Part shown: piece after piece, positions 22,524 to 31,911 of the stretch
Layout: each line of letters opens with the position of its first letter
How positions within the stretch are numbered: the stretch's first letter is position 1
Notes under the pieces: generated by a model
Told to the model about the DNA's origin: nothing
The model's database searches: none
The model's input: only the letters and a program-made list of their open reading frames with translations
Program-made: the position numbers and the translations under genes
Assembly: GCA_049718665.1 (NCBI GenBank)
Contig: JBNARO010000010.1
Location: forward strand, 1-54,362
Length of the DNA stretch: 54,362 nt
Origin: NZ13-RE01 sp049718665
GTDB lineage: Bacteria; Dictyoglomota; Dictyoglomia; Dictyoglomales; Dictyoglomaceae
Reading direction: 5' to 3'

Positions 22524-24167
22524 ATTTTAAGAATAAGAGCAAGAAAAAGATTTTTATTTTTGATAATTTTTCTTTTTTGTCTCTTTTTCTTCTCCCTTTA
22601 TGGAGAAGAAATTTTTTCTTTATATTTTCTCAATGAGAAGACTAAAATTATAGTCACCCCTCTTTTTCAAGGACAGGAGATCTATTTCCCTATAACTCTA
22701 ATTTCTTCTCTTTTAAATTCCTCTTTTAAAATAGAAGGAGATAAAGTCTTTTTATTTAAAGATTCTCAAGAATTTTTAAAAGGAAATATTGGAAAGAAGG
22801 AGATTATTTTAAAAGGAAAATCCCTCAATTTTTTAGAACCCATAATATCTGTAAAAGAAGATGTCTATCTTCCTATAAGATCTCTTTTCTTTTTTTTGGG
22901 ATATCGGGTAATTCAAAAGGATAAAAATTTATATATTCTTCAAGTTTTAGATAAGGTCTTTTGGGAAGAAGAAAAAATCTATTTTAAAATAAAGACTGAA
23001 GAAAGTATTAACTTTAAAAGTTTTAAGTTAAAAGAACCTAATAGGTTAGTCCTTGACATAAATAACTGCGTTTTAATAGAAAAAGGAGAGATTTTACCAA
23101 AGATATCTGGAATAAAAAGTATTAGATACTCTCAATTTTCTACAGAACCTTATGTGATAAGATTGGTTGTAGAATTTTCTCAAGATTTTTTAGAACATAA
23201 AATAATTTCTCAAAAGGGACAAATCATTATAGATTTCTCTCGAGAAAAGCTTGAAAAAAAAGGAGAAGAAGTCAAAGAGAGAAAACTTGTGGATATAAAA
23301 TGGACAGAGGACGAAAAAAATCTTTCTTTTAATTTAATCTTTGATTCATCCTTTACTTATTTTAAGGGAATTCTTAAGGAACCTGAAAGAATTTTTTTTG
23401 ATTTTCCTGAGACTACAATATCTGATACTAATACTATTGTGATAAATAAAACTCCTGTAGAAAAGATAAGATTTGGATTTCCCACTATAAATCCTAAAAC
23501 ATTAAGAATTGTTTTTGATTTATATACCTCAACTATAATCCAAGAAGAAGTTTTTACAAATACTTTAAAAATAAATTTTGCTACTACAAAAGAAGTTAAA
23601 CAAGAAGAAAAAAGAAAAAATCTTTTGATTATTATCGACCCTGGGCATGGAGGGAATGATCCTGGAGCTATATACTCTAATATATTTGAGAAAAATTTAA
23701 ATCTTCAGGTTTCTCTTAAACTTTCTAAAGCTTTAAAGGATAGTGGGTACCCTGTAATTCTTCTACGAGAAAAAGACGAAACTTTGAGCTTAGATGATAG
23801 AGTAAATCTTGTTAAGAGTCATTTAAGAGAAAATAATTCAGTGGACAAAGCTGTTCTTTTAAGCATTCACACTAATGCAGCCCTTTCCCCAGATATAAAA
23901 GGAATAGAAATTTTTTATGCCACAGATTTTTCTTTCCCTTTAGCCCAAACTATTTGGGAGGTTTTTTCAAAATATTATTCTGTCAGAGCTCTAAGACAGG
24001 GTAAATTTTATATTCTTTCTCGTATTCCTATCCCAGGAGTGATTATTGAGATGGGATTTCTAAGTAATAACGAAGATAGAGCTTTGTTAGTCTCTGAAGA
24101 ATTTCAAAATAACTTTGTAGAAAGAATAAAAGAGGCAATAGAAAAATATAATAATATAGAAAGGTGA
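22524..24167 (+). CDS. N-acetylmuramoyl-L-alanine amidase (Amidase_3), secreted
   Basis: A cell-wall hydrolase that cuts the amide bond between N-acetylmuramic acid and L-alanine. After a signal peptide (KRFLFLIIFLFCLFFFSLYGEE) come a Cu-amine-oxidase-N-like/copper-fold segment (about 40-140), an AMIN-like middle part and a C-terminal Amidase_3 domain from IIDPGHGGNDPGA with SIHTNAA and GVIIEMGFLSN, which carry the zinc ligands and catalytic Glu. There is no usable ATG, GTG or TTG near the expected start. ATT at 22524 lies 9 bases after GGAGG (22510-22514) and is my best choice (547 residues). Confidence 0.82.
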   Translation: MLRIRARKRFLFLIIFLFCLFFFSLYGEEIFSLYFLNEKTKIIVTPLFQGQEIYFPITLISSLLNSSFKIEGDKVFLFKDSQEFLKGNIGKKEIILKGKSLNFLEPIISVKEDVYLPIRSLFFFLGYRVIQKDKNLYILQVLDKVFWEEEKIYFKIKTEESINFKSFKLKEPNRLVLDINNCVLIEKGEILPKISGIKSIRYSQFSTEPYVIRLVVEFSQDFLEHKIISQKGQIIIDFSREKLEKKGEEVKERKLVDIKWTEDEKNLSFNLIFDSSFTYFKGILKEPERIFFDFPETTISDTNTIVINKTPVEKIRFGFPTINPKTLRIVFDLYTSTIIQEEVFTNTLKINFATTKEVKQEEKRKNLLIIIDPGHGGNDPGAIYSNIFEKNLNLQVSLKLSKALKDSGYPVILLREKDETLSLDDRVNLVKSHLRENNSVDKAVLLSIHTNAALSPDIKGIEIFYATDFSFPLAQTIWEVFSKYYSVRALRQGKFYILSRIPIPGVIIEMGFLSNNEDRALLVSEEFQNNFVERIKEAIEKYNNIER

Positions 24168-24173
24168 AGAAAG

Positions 24174-24989
24174 ATGAAGAAACTTGGGATTTTTGATTCG
24201 GGAGTTGGTGGTTTAACAGTTCTCAAAAATCTAATTGAGACTAATAAAATTCAAGAGGTTATTTATTTTGCAGACACAAAGTATTTCCCTTATGGCATAA
24301 AACCAGTAGACTTTATTCAGAGAAGAGTAGAAGAAATTATAGAGTTTTTTCTTGAAGAAGAGGTCGAAGAGGTAATTATTGCCTGTAATACTGCGTCTTC
24401 TACAGCTTACGAGCATTTAAAGGCTAAATTTTCTATTCCCATTTATAGTATTGTAAGGTCTGCTATTTACGGTCTTTCAAAATTTAATGGAAAAAGAATA
24501 GGAGTTTTAGCTACAAGAAGGACCTTAGAAAGTGGTATTTATCCTTTGTTAATAAAAAAAGATTATCCACAAATAGAAGTTTTTGTAGAATCATGCAGTG
24601 AAGGACCCTTATTGGAAATAATAGAAGAAGGAATAATTGAAGGAGAAGTGATAGAAAAAGAGCTTCATAGATGTATGAGTCCTCTTTTAGAGAAAAATGT
24701 AGAGGGAATCATATTGGGCTGTACTCATCTTCCATTTATTTCTCCAGTGTTAAAAAGAAAATACCCTAATTTGAAAGTAATTGATCCTTCAGAAGAAATT
24801 GTGAATATTGTAAAAGGCAAGAAAGAAACTATTGAAAAAGTAAAGATTAATATTTTTGTAAGTGATAAAGAGATAGCATTTCAAGAAATTCTAAAAAAGT
24901 TATTGAAAGTTGATTGGATTGTTAAAAAGATTGAATGGGAGAGGAGTGAGGTTGGTGCTATCAAAGGAAAGATTAATAAAAAGATTTGA
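24174..24989 (+). CDS. murI: Glutamate racemase
   Basis: Makes D-glutamate for peptidoglycan. The 271 residues have FDSGVGGLTVL at the N-terminus, and the two catalytic Cys lie in ACNTASS (C71) and LGCTHLPF (C183). The length is normal. It follows the amidase by 6 bases with AAGAAAG upstream, and the peptidase gene starts inside its 3' end. Its neighbours are cell-wall and glutamate enzymes, which agrees with the call. Confidence 0.94.
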   Translation: MKKLGIFDSGVGGLTVLKNLIETNKIQEVIYFADTKYFPYGIKPVDFIQRRVEEIIEFFLEEEVEEVIIACNTASSTAYEHLKAKFSIPIYSIVRSAIYGLSKFNGKRIGVLATRRTLESGIYPLLIKKDYPQIEVFVESCSEGPLLEIIEEGIIEGEVIEKELHRCMSPLLEKNVEGIILGCTHLPFISPVLKRKYPNLKVIDPSEEIVNIVKGKKETIEKVKINIFVSDKEIAFQEILKKLLKVDWIVKKIEWERSEVGAIKGKINKKI

Positions 24990-26058
24990 AGAGATAGTTA
25001 AAATCCCAAGTTTATCTCTTAAAGAAAAAGAGGTTTCTGATTATCTAAAGAAAGAACTGGAAAGATTAGGATTACATTATAAAGAAGATAATGCGGGAGA
25101 AAAAATTGGGGGAAGTTGTGGGAATTTAATTGCATACTTAGAGGGAAAAGGGAATTCCATATTTTTATGTGCCCATATAGATACAGTATCACCTGGAGAA
25201 AATATTATTCCAAGGGTTGAAGGGGAATACATAAAAAGTAGTGGAAATACTATATTAGGAGCTGATAATAAATCTGCTATTTCTGCAATATTAGAGGCAA
25301 TGGAAGCAATAAAAGAGGATGGTGTAGACAATATCAATGCAGAGATAATATTTACTGTTTCCGAAGAGATAGGACTTCTTGGCGCAAAGAATTTAGATTT
25401 TTCTTTGATTAAGTCAAAGGAGGGTTATGTTTTAGATTCTGATGGAGAGTTGGGTTCTGTGATTATTAAGGCGCCTTATCATTCTCGTTTTTATCTAAAT
25501 ATCTATGGAAAAGCATCCCATGCGGGAGCAGAACCTGAAAAAGGGTTAAGTGCCATTCTCCTTGCAAGTGAATTTATGTTGAGTCTTCCCTGGGGGAAAA
25601 TTGATGATGAGACTACAGGGAACGTAGGAATTATAAGGGGAGGAAGAGCAACTAATATTATACCTGATGAAGTATATTTGGAAGGAGAATTTAGAAGTTT
25701 GGATCTTGATAAGATCAATTTTTGTTTTCAAAGGCTTGAAGAAAAATTGAAAAATGTAGAAATTAAGGGAGGAAAATGGAATTTAAGGAAGGAAGATCTT
25801 TATAAGGGCTATTCTATCAGTGAAAATGATCCTCTTATTGAAAGATTAAAGCCTATTTTTGAAAAACTGAATTTTAAATTGACTCTGAGATCCACAAAAG
25901 GTGGAAGTGATGCAAATATCTTTAATGAAAAAGGAATAAAAGCCTTAAATATTGGAATTGGAGTAGAGAATCCCCATTCTGTTGAGGAAAAAATTAAGAT
26001 AGATAATCTTTTTGGACTTTCCAAGATTGTATATTACTTGCTCAAAAGTGAGGGATAA
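24955..26058 (+). CDS. M20-family metallopeptidase (PepT-like)
   Basis: A zinc-dependent exopeptidase of the M20 family, close to peptidase T/YqjE-type enzymes. Metal-binding segments are CAHIDTVSPG, LGADNKSAISAIL, SEEIGLLGAKN and the final NPHSVEE; the lid domain is in the middle. The substrate is not clear: small peptides are likely. The start is GTG 24955 with GAGGAG 8 bases upstream (367 residues), overlapping murI by 35 bases; TTG 24952 is an alternative. The glutamate mutase S gene follows 2 bases after its stop. Confidence 0.85.
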   Translation: MLSKERLIKRFEEIVKIPSLSLKEKEVSDYLKKELERLGLHYKEDNAGEKIGGSCGNLIAYLEGKGNSIFLCAHIDTVSPGENIIPRVEGEYIKSSGNTILGADNKSAISAILEAMEAIKEDGVDNINAEIIFTVSEEIGLLGAKNLDFSLIKSKEGYVLDSDGELGSVIIKAPYHSRFYLNIYGKASHAGAEPEKGLSAILLASEFMLSLPWGKIDDETTGNVGIIRGGRATNIIPDEVYLEGEFRSLDLDKINFCFQRLEEKLKNVEIKGGKWNLRKEDLYKGYSISENDPLIERLKPIFEKLNFKLTLRSTKGGSDANIFNEKGIKALNIGIGVENPHSVEEKIKIDNLFGLSKIVYYLLKSEG

Positions 26059-26060
26059 TA

Positions 26061-26474
26061 ATGGGAGAAAAAACAGTAGTTCTTGGTGTGATAGGTTCTG
26101 ATGTACATGCGGTGGGATTAAGGATTTTAGATTATGCCTTAAGGTCTGCAGGTTTTGATGTAATAAATATAGGCGTCTTGTCCTCTCAAGAGGATTTTAT
26201 AAAGGCTGCTATTGAGACAGGAGCAAGGGCAATATTGGTGTCTTCCCTTTATGGACATGCAGAATTAGATTGTCAGGGATTCAAAGAAAAACTTATAGAA
26301 GCAGGTTTAGGAGATATTATTCTTTACATAGGTGGAAACTTGGGGATAGGAAAGAAGAATTGGGAGGAGGTGGAGAAAAGATTTAGAGAATTAGGGTTTC
26401 ATAGAGTATATCCTCCTAAAACTATGCCTCAGGAGGTTATTGAAGACTTAAAGAAGGATTTAGGATTAGAATAA
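26061..26474 (+). CDS. glmS: Glutamate (methylaspartate) mutase, small S subunit
   Basis: The B12-binding subunit of coenzyme-B12 glutamate mutase, which rearranges glutamate to 3-methylaspartate. The 137 residues match the family length. The cobalamin motif DxHxxG is DVHAVG with D14, H16 and G19; His16 is the lower cobalt ligand in known enzymes. The symbol must not be confused with glucosamine-6-phosphate synthase glmS. glmL, glmE and methylaspartate ammonia-lyase follow in the order typical of glutamate-fermenting clostridia. Confidence 0.92.
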   Translation: MGEKTVVLGVIGSDVHAVGLRILDYALRSAGFDVINIGVLSSQEDFIKAAIETGARAILVSSLYGHAELDCQGFKEKLIEAGLGDIILYIGGNLGIGKKNWEEVEKRFRELGFHRVYPPKTMPQEVIEDLKKDLGLE

Positions 26475-26475
26475 C

Positions 26476-27843
26476 ATGCTGGGATTATTTTTTGATCTGG
26501 GAAGCACCTTTACAAAAGTTATTGCTTTTGATTTGGAAAAGGGAGAAATTATAGGAAAAGCAAAAGCTCCTTCTACTGTGAATACTGATATAAACATTGG
26601 CTTAAAATCTGCTTTAGATGAAATATTTAAGCAAACAGGGAAGAAAGTAGAAAATTTTAAGTTTAAAAGAGCAAGTAGTAGCGCCAAAGGTGGGTTGAAG
26701 ATAGTTGCTATCGGATTAGTTCCTGATTTAACTGCTGAAGCTGCTAAAAGGGCAGCATTAGGAGCAGGAGGAAAAGTAATAAAAACCTATAGCTTTGAAC
26801 TTACAAATCAAGACTTAGAAGAGATAGAAACCATTAAACCAGATTTAATCCTTTTAGCAGGAGGAACTGACGGCGGAAATAAATATTATCCTCTTATTAA
26901 TGCCCAAAAAATTTCAAAAATTTCTTTAAATATACCTATAATCTATGCGGGAAATAGAGTAGTTGCTGAAGAAGTAGAAAAGATTTTGAAAACTACAGGG
27001 AAAGAAGTATGGATTACAGAGAATGTAATGCCAGAATTTGGGGTATTAAATATAATTCCTGTTCAGAATTGTATCAGAGAAATTTTTTTATCCCGTTTAA
27101 TCTATGCTAAGGGCTTAGAAAGGGCTCAAGAATTTGTAGATAATATTGTAATGCCTACTCCCTTAGCAGTTTTAAAAGCTTGCGAAAACTTTTCTAAGAT
27201 CTTTGGAGAAAGTGTTTTGATAGATATTGGTGGAGCAACTACTGATGTTTGTTCCGTTTCTCATGGAAAGCCCACTCAAAGTGGAGTTATATGGAAAGGA
27301 TTACCTGAGCCTTATGTGAAAAGGACTGTAGAAGGAGATTTGGGTGTAAGAGTAAGTGCTTTATCTTTATGGGAAGCTGTGGAAGAAAATAAATGGAGAG
27401 AATTTTTAGAAGACTTAAATTCTTATAAAGAAAAGGCAAAATTTTTAAGTGAAAACACTGATTTTATACCTATAAATAAAGAGGATATTTATTTTGATTA
27501 TGTTTTATCCTATCATGCTATAGGACTTGCTATGAAAAGACATTGTGGACATTTAGAAGTCTTGTATACCCCGATGGGAGCAACATATATTCAATATGGA
27601 AAGGACTTGACAGAAGTAAAAAACCTGGTGGGAACAGGAGGACCCTTAGTTTATAATCCTCATAATATTGATGCTTTAAAATCTGCGTTGTATGATGAAA
27701 GGGAACCTTTTATCCTGAAACCTAAAAATCCTGAGATTTATTTAGATAAAGAATATATCTTCTTTGCTATAGGACTTCTCTCAGAGATATTTCCTGAAAA
27801 GGCAGTAAATATATTAACAAAGTATATAGTGAAAATTACTTAG
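26476..27843 (+). CDS. glmL: Glutamate mutase-associated protein GlmL (MutL)
   Basis: An ASKHA/MutL-family ATPase of 455 residues, found between the S and E subunits of glutamate mutase in clostridia. The actin-like phosphate-1 motif LFFDLGSTFTKVIAFDLE is at the N-terminus, LLAGGTDGGN is near 135, and SVLIDIGGATTDVCSV is near 250. It probably acts as a chaperone or reactivase that exchanges damaged cobalamin, but the role is not proven. It starts 1 base after the glmS stop. Confidence 0.9.
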   Translation: MLGLFFDLGSTFTKVIAFDLEKGEIIGKAKAPSTVNTDINIGLKSALDEIFKQTGKKVENFKFKRASSSAKGGLKIVAIGLVPDLTAEAAKRAALGAGGKVIKTYSFELTNQDLEEIETIKPDLILLAGGTDGGNKYYPLINAQKISKISLNIPIIYAGNRVVAEEVEKILKTTGKEVWITENVMPEFGVLNIIPVQNCIREIFLSRLIYAKGLERAQEFVDNIVMPTPLAVLKACENFSKIFGESVLIDIGGATTDVCSVSHGKPTQSGVIWKGLPEPYVKRTVEGDLGVRVSALSLWEAVEENKWREFLEDLNSYKEKAKFLSENTDFIPINKEDIYFDYVLSYHAIGLAMKRHCGHLEVLYTPMGATYIQYGKDLTEVKNLVGTGGPLVYNPHNIDALKSALYDEREPFILKPKNPEIYLDKEYIFFAIGLLSEIFPEKAVNILTKYIVKIT

Positions 27844-27861
27844 TTTTTAGGGGGTAAATTT

Positions 27862-29325
27862 ATGGTTTTGAAGAATAAAAAATGGGATGAAAAATATTGG
27901 CAGAAAATGAGAGAAGAGGTTTTGAACACATGGCATACTGGAAAAGAAGTAGATTTAAAACTTGGAATTGAATACCATAAATCTCTTCCTTTAGAAAAAC
28001 GATTTGATTATGTTTTGAAAACTGCAGAAAAAGAAAAAATAATATTATTACAACCCAGAGCAGGAGTTCCAATTCTTAAAGAGCATATAGAATTGTTAAA
28101 ATATCTTGAGGAGAATGGGGCAGATCTTCTACCTACTACTATTGATAGCTATACTCGTCAGAATAAGTATAAAGAAGCTCAATTTGGATTAGATGAAAGT
28201 CTGAAAGAAGGGAAATCCCTTCTTAATGGTTTTCCAGCAGTAAATTATGGAGTAAGAGGGTGCAGAAAAATTATAGAAAATGTTAGAGTTCCTGTAGAAG
28301 TAAGACATGGGTCTCCTGACGCAAGACTTTTAGCAGAAATAACTTTGTGTGCTGGGTTTACTTCCTTTGAGGGGGGAGGAATAACTTATAACATACCTTA
28401 TGCGAAAGATGTTCCTCTAGAGACTTCTCTTCTTTACTGGCAATATATAGATTATTTAGTAGGATATTATGCAGAGAATGGAGTAATTATAAATAGAGAA
28501 TCCTTTGGACCTTTAACAGGAACCTTAGTTCCTCCATGCATATCTATAAGTATAGGAATAATTGAAGCACTTCTTGCTGCAGAACAGGGGGTTAAAAGTT
28601 TTAGCGTTGGATATGGAGAATGTGGAAATTTAATTCAAGATGTAGCTGCTATAAGGGTCATGGAAAGAATGACTAAAAATTATCTTAAAGATTTTGGATA
28701 TAAAGATGTTCATGTAACCACAGTTCTACATCATTGGATGGGAGGATTTCCAGAAGATTATGCAAGAGCTTTTGCAGTTATAAGTTATGGAACAATTGCA
28801 GGCTTTTTAGGATCTGTCTCAAAAATCATAGTTAAAACCCCCCAGGAAGCTATTGGAATACCCACTAAAGAAGCAAATGGAGAAGCTTTAAGAAATACAA
28901 GGCAAATTATTCAAATGTTAGAGAATCAATATTTTATTAATGAAAAACTTGTGGAAGAGGAAGAAAAAATTATAGAATTAGAAGTTAAAAGTATCTTAGA
29001 TAAAGTTTACTCCTTAGGAGAAGGAGACTTTTTAATAGGAACAGTAAGAGCTTTTTCTTCAGGGATCTTGGATGTTCCTTTTGCACCCAGTAAATTTGCT
29101 TTAGGAAGGGTTATGCCTATTCGAGATAATAATGGAGCGGTTAGGTTTTTTGATTTTGGAAATTTACCTATACCTCCTGAGGTAAAAGATTTTCATATGG
29201 AAAAGATTACAGAAAGAGCAAAATTTGAAAAAAGACCTATAAGTTTTCAAATGGTTCTTGATGATATATATGCCATAAGTAAAGGAAGGCTTATTGGAAG
29301 GCCAAAGAGGGAGGAAAAAAGATGA
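27862..29325 (+). CDS. glmE: Glutamate (methylaspartate) mutase, E subunit
   Basis: The large catalytic subunit (TIM barrel) of B12-dependent glutamate mutase. The 487 residues are close to the clostridial length of about 483. Conserved regions are EVRHGSPDARLLAEITLCAGFTSFEGGGITYNIPYAK, where Arg and Glu bind the substrate, and QYIDYLVGYYAENG. It follows glmL with an AGGGGG site and overlaps the ammonia-lyase by 4 bases (ATGA). It needs glmS for activity. Confidence 0.93.
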   Translation: MVLKNKKWDEKYWQKMREEVLNTWHTGKEVDLKLGIEYHKSLPLEKRFDYVLKTAEKEKIILLQPRAGVPILKEHIELLKYLEENGADLLPTTIDSYTRQNKYKEAQFGLDESLKEGKSLLNGFPAVNYGVRGCRKIIENVRVPVEVRHGSPDARLLAEITLCAGFTSFEGGGITYNIPYAKDVPLETSLLYWQYIDYLVGYYAENGVIINRESFGPLTGTLVPPCISISIGIIEALLAAEQGVKSFSVGYGECGNLIQDVAAIRVMERMTKNYLKDFGYKDVHVTTVLHHWMGGFPEDYARAFAVISYGTIAGFLGSVSKIIVKTPQEAIGIPTKEANGEALRNTRQIIQMLENQYFINEKLVEEEEKIIELEVKSILDKVYSLGEGDFLIGTVRAFSSGILDVPFAPSKFALGRVMPIRDNNGAVRFFDFGNLPIPPEVKDFHMEKITERAKFEKRPISFQMVLDDIYAISKGRLIGRPKREEKR

Positions 29326-30563
29326 AGATAAAGTCTGCACTATATTCCATTGGTCTTTCAGGATTCTATTTTGATGATCAAAGAGCAATAAAAGCAGGAG
29401 CCAGAGAGGACGGCTTTGCATATAGAGGTGTTCCATTAACTCCAGGATATGAAACAGTAAGACAAAAAGGGGAAAGTTTGTCCATTATTTTTATCTTGGA
29501 GGATGGAGATTTTGCCTATGGGGATTGTGCTGCTATTCAATATTCAGGAGCGGGAGGAAGGGAACCTTTATTTCGTGCCAGGGATTTTTTAGAGATATTA
29601 GATAAAAAAATATTTCCCTTTCTTTTAGAGAAGGAGTGGAAAAGTTTTAAAGAATTAGCAGAAATTATTGAAAATTGGCAAGAGGATAGTAAAAAACTTC
29701 ATTCTGCTTTAAGATATGGAATAACCCAGGGTATTCTTGATGCTTTTGCCAGGTTTAAGAAAAAAACAATGACAGAAATTATTGCAGAAGAATATAATCT
29801 TCCCATTATTGTTAAACCTGTTCCTATTTTTTGTCAATCAGGAGATGATAGATATATCAATGCTGATAAGATGATTATAAAAAGAGTTGATGTTTTGCCT
29901 CATGCATTAATAAATAATGTGGAGACAAAGTTAGGATGGAGAGGAGAAAAATTAATAGAATATTTGGGTTGGCTAAAAGAAAGGATAAAAATTTTAGCAG
30001 GAGAAGATTATAAACCTATATTTCATATTGATGTATATGGAACTATAGGATTAGCTTTTCAATATAATTTAGAAGAAATTGTGAGATATTTCTCACTTTT
30101 AGAGAAGGTTTCTCATCCTTACAAATTAAGGATTGAAGGACCTGTAGATTTAGAGAGTAAAGATAAACAAATTGAATATTTAAGTAAATTAAGAAAAGCT
30201 TTAAAGGAAAAGGGGATAAATGTGGATATAGTAGCTGATGAATGGTGTAATAGTTTAAAAGATATTGAAGAATTTGTTAAAGCTGAAGCTGTAGATATGA
30301 TTCAAATAAAAACTCCTGTTTTGGGAAGTGTTCATAAGTCAGTAGAAGCTGTCTTATTTTGTAAAAAGAATAATGTAGGAGCATATGTAGGTGGAACATG
30401 TAATGAAACTGATAGATCCGCCCAAGTTTCTACTCATATTGCCTTAGCAACTCAAGCAGATCAAATTCTCGCAAAGCCTGGGATGGGGGTAGATGAAGGT
30501 TTAATGATTGTTTATAATGAAATGCAAAGGACCTTGAGTATTTTAAAAGCGAAGGGTTATTAA
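29322..30563 (+). CDS. mal: Methylaspartate ammonia-lyase
   Basis: Removes ammonia from 3-methylaspartate to give mesaconate. It belongs to the enolase superfamily. The 413 residues carry the catalytic His194 (LPHALIN) and Lys330 (MIQIKTP), and the Mg ligands in HIDVYG, RIEGP and VADEWCN, at positions matching the clostridial enzymes. It is translationally coupled to glmE by a 4-base overlap, and the AtuA-like gene follows after one base. Confidence 0.94.
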   Translation: MKIKSALYSIGLSGFYFDDQRAIKAGAREDGFAYRGVPLTPGYETVRQKGESLSIIFILEDGDFAYGDCAAIQYSGAGGREPLFRARDFLEILDKKIFPFLLEKEWKSFKELAEIIENWQEDSKKLHSALRYGITQGILDAFARFKKKTMTEIIAEEYNLPIIVKPVPIFCQSGDDRYINADKMIIKRVDVLPHALINNVETKLGWRGEKLIEYLGWLKERIKILAGEDYKPIFHIDVYGTIGLAFQYNLEEIVRYFSLLEKVSHPYKLRIEGPVDLESKDKQIEYLSKLRKALKEKGINVDIVADEWCNSLKDIEEFVKAEAVDMIQIKTPVLGSVHKSVEAVLFCKKNNVGAYVGGTCNETDRSAQVSTHIALATQADQILAKPGMGVDEGLMIVYNEMQRTLSILKAKGY

Positions 30564-30564
30564 C

Positions 30565-31902
30565 ATGTTAAAAATATATTCTCCTACTGCTATTTTAGGA
30601 TACGGGTTTCCTTTGGAAAGCTATAAAAGGGCTTTGGAATTAAAACCTGATGTTATTGCTGTAGATGCGGGTTCTACTGATCCGGGTCCATATTATTTAG
30701 GAAAGGGAATTTCTTTTGTTGAGAAAACTGCAACAAAAAGGGATCTTTCTTTACTCTTAGAGATGGCAAAAAAGATAGATATTCCATTAATTATTGGAAG
30801 TGCTGGTGGCTGTGGGACAAGAGATTCTTTAGAATGGACCTTTAATATTGTAAAGGAAATCTGTAAGGAAAAAGGAATTCACTTTAATGTTGCTCTTATT
30901 TATTCAGACGTTTCTAAAGAGAAAGTATTAAAGGCATTAAAAGAAGGAAGAGTTAAAAGTTTAGATGGATCAGGAGAACTAAAAGAAGAGAATGTATTAA
31001 ATTCCACAAATATAGTTGCTCAAATAGGAATTGATCCTTTTATAGAAGCTTTAGAGAAAGGAGCTCAAGTAGTAATAGCAGGGAGGAGTTATGATCCTAA
31101 TCCTTTCTCTGTTTTACCTTTGATAAAGGGATATGATAAAGGTCTTTCTTTTCATCTTGGGAAAATTTTGGAATGTGGGGCTATAGCCAGTGAGCCTGGT
31201 AGTGGAAGGGATGGTTTAATGGGGGTAATTTTTGATAAGCATTTTGAGATTTTCCCTTTAAATGAGAAAAGAAAGTGCACTGTATTATCAGTAGCATCTC
31301 ATACTCTGTACGAAAAAAGTGACCCATATCATCTTTATGGTCCTGATGGAGTAATTAACTTAGAAGCCACAGAGTTTTTACAAAAAGATGAGAGAACTGT
31401 GATAGTTAAGGGGTCAAAATTTATCTCATCCTTTGAAAAATGGATAAAACTTGAAGGAGCAGAATTTTTGGGTTATAGAGGAGTTTGTATAGCGGGTATA
31501 AGAGATCCTATTATGATTTCTAAGATTGATGATATATTGAAGGAACAATGTAAAATTGTAGAAGAGAATTTCCCAAAATTTTTAGGGAAATATAATATTA
31601 TGTTTCACATATATGGGAAGAATGGTGTAATGGGACCTTGGGAAAGGGAAAAGAAAATTTCCCATGAGTTAGGATTAATAATTGAAGTTCTAAGTAAAGA
31701 TATGGGAATATGTAAGACTATATTGGGATTTCTTCGTTCAACTCTTCTTCATTTTGGATATGAAGGTAGAGTTTCTACCGCAGGAAATTTAGCATTCCCT
31801 TTTTCTCCCGCAGAGAGTATTTGGGGAGAAGTTTATAGGTTTAGTATATACCATCTTATTAAAGAAGATTTTGATTTCCCTATAAAAATTTTTCAGGTTT
31901 AA
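30565..31902 (+). CDS. AtuA/DUF1446-family protein of the methylaspartate cluster
   Basis: A 445-residue protein resembling the DUF1446/AtuA (acyclic terpene utilisation) family: N-terminal YSPTAILGYGFPLESY, DVIAVDAGSTDPGPYYLG near 30-47, GSAGGCGTRDSLEW near 80 and a GRSYDPNPF segment near 175. Members commonly sit with a DUF4387 gene, as here. The biochemical role is unsettled; a function in CoA-ester or organic-acid handling is a guess from context. It is co-directional and nearly gapless with its neighbours. Confidence 0.78.
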   Translation: MLKIYSPTAILGYGFPLESYKRALELKPDVIAVDAGSTDPGPYYLGKGISFVEKTATKRDLSLLLEMAKKIDIPLIIGSAGGCGTRDSLEWTFNIVKEICKEKGIHFNVALIYSDVSKEKVLKALKEGRVKSLDGSGELKEENVLNSTNIVAQIGIDPFIEALEKGAQVVIAGRSYDPNPFSVLPLIKGYDKGLSFHLGKILECGAIASEPGSGRDGLMGVIFDKHFEIFPLNEKRKCTVLSVASHTLYEKSDPYHLYGPDGVINLEATEFLQKDERTVIVKGSKFISSFEKWIKLEGAEFLGYRGVCIAGIRDPIMISKIDDILKEQCKIVEENFPKFLGKYNIMFHIYGKNGVMGPWEREKKISHELGLIIEVLSKDMGICKTILGFLRSTLLHFGYEGRVSTAGNLAFPFSPAESIWGEVYRFSIYHLIKEDFDFPIKIFQV

Positions 31903-31911
31903 GGTGAGAAG

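Noticed and set aside
26040..26061. Cobalamin riboswitch in front of glmS (mutase)
   Set aside because: The gap to the preceding gene is 2 bases, and no B12-box sequence was seen inside the peptidase gene end.
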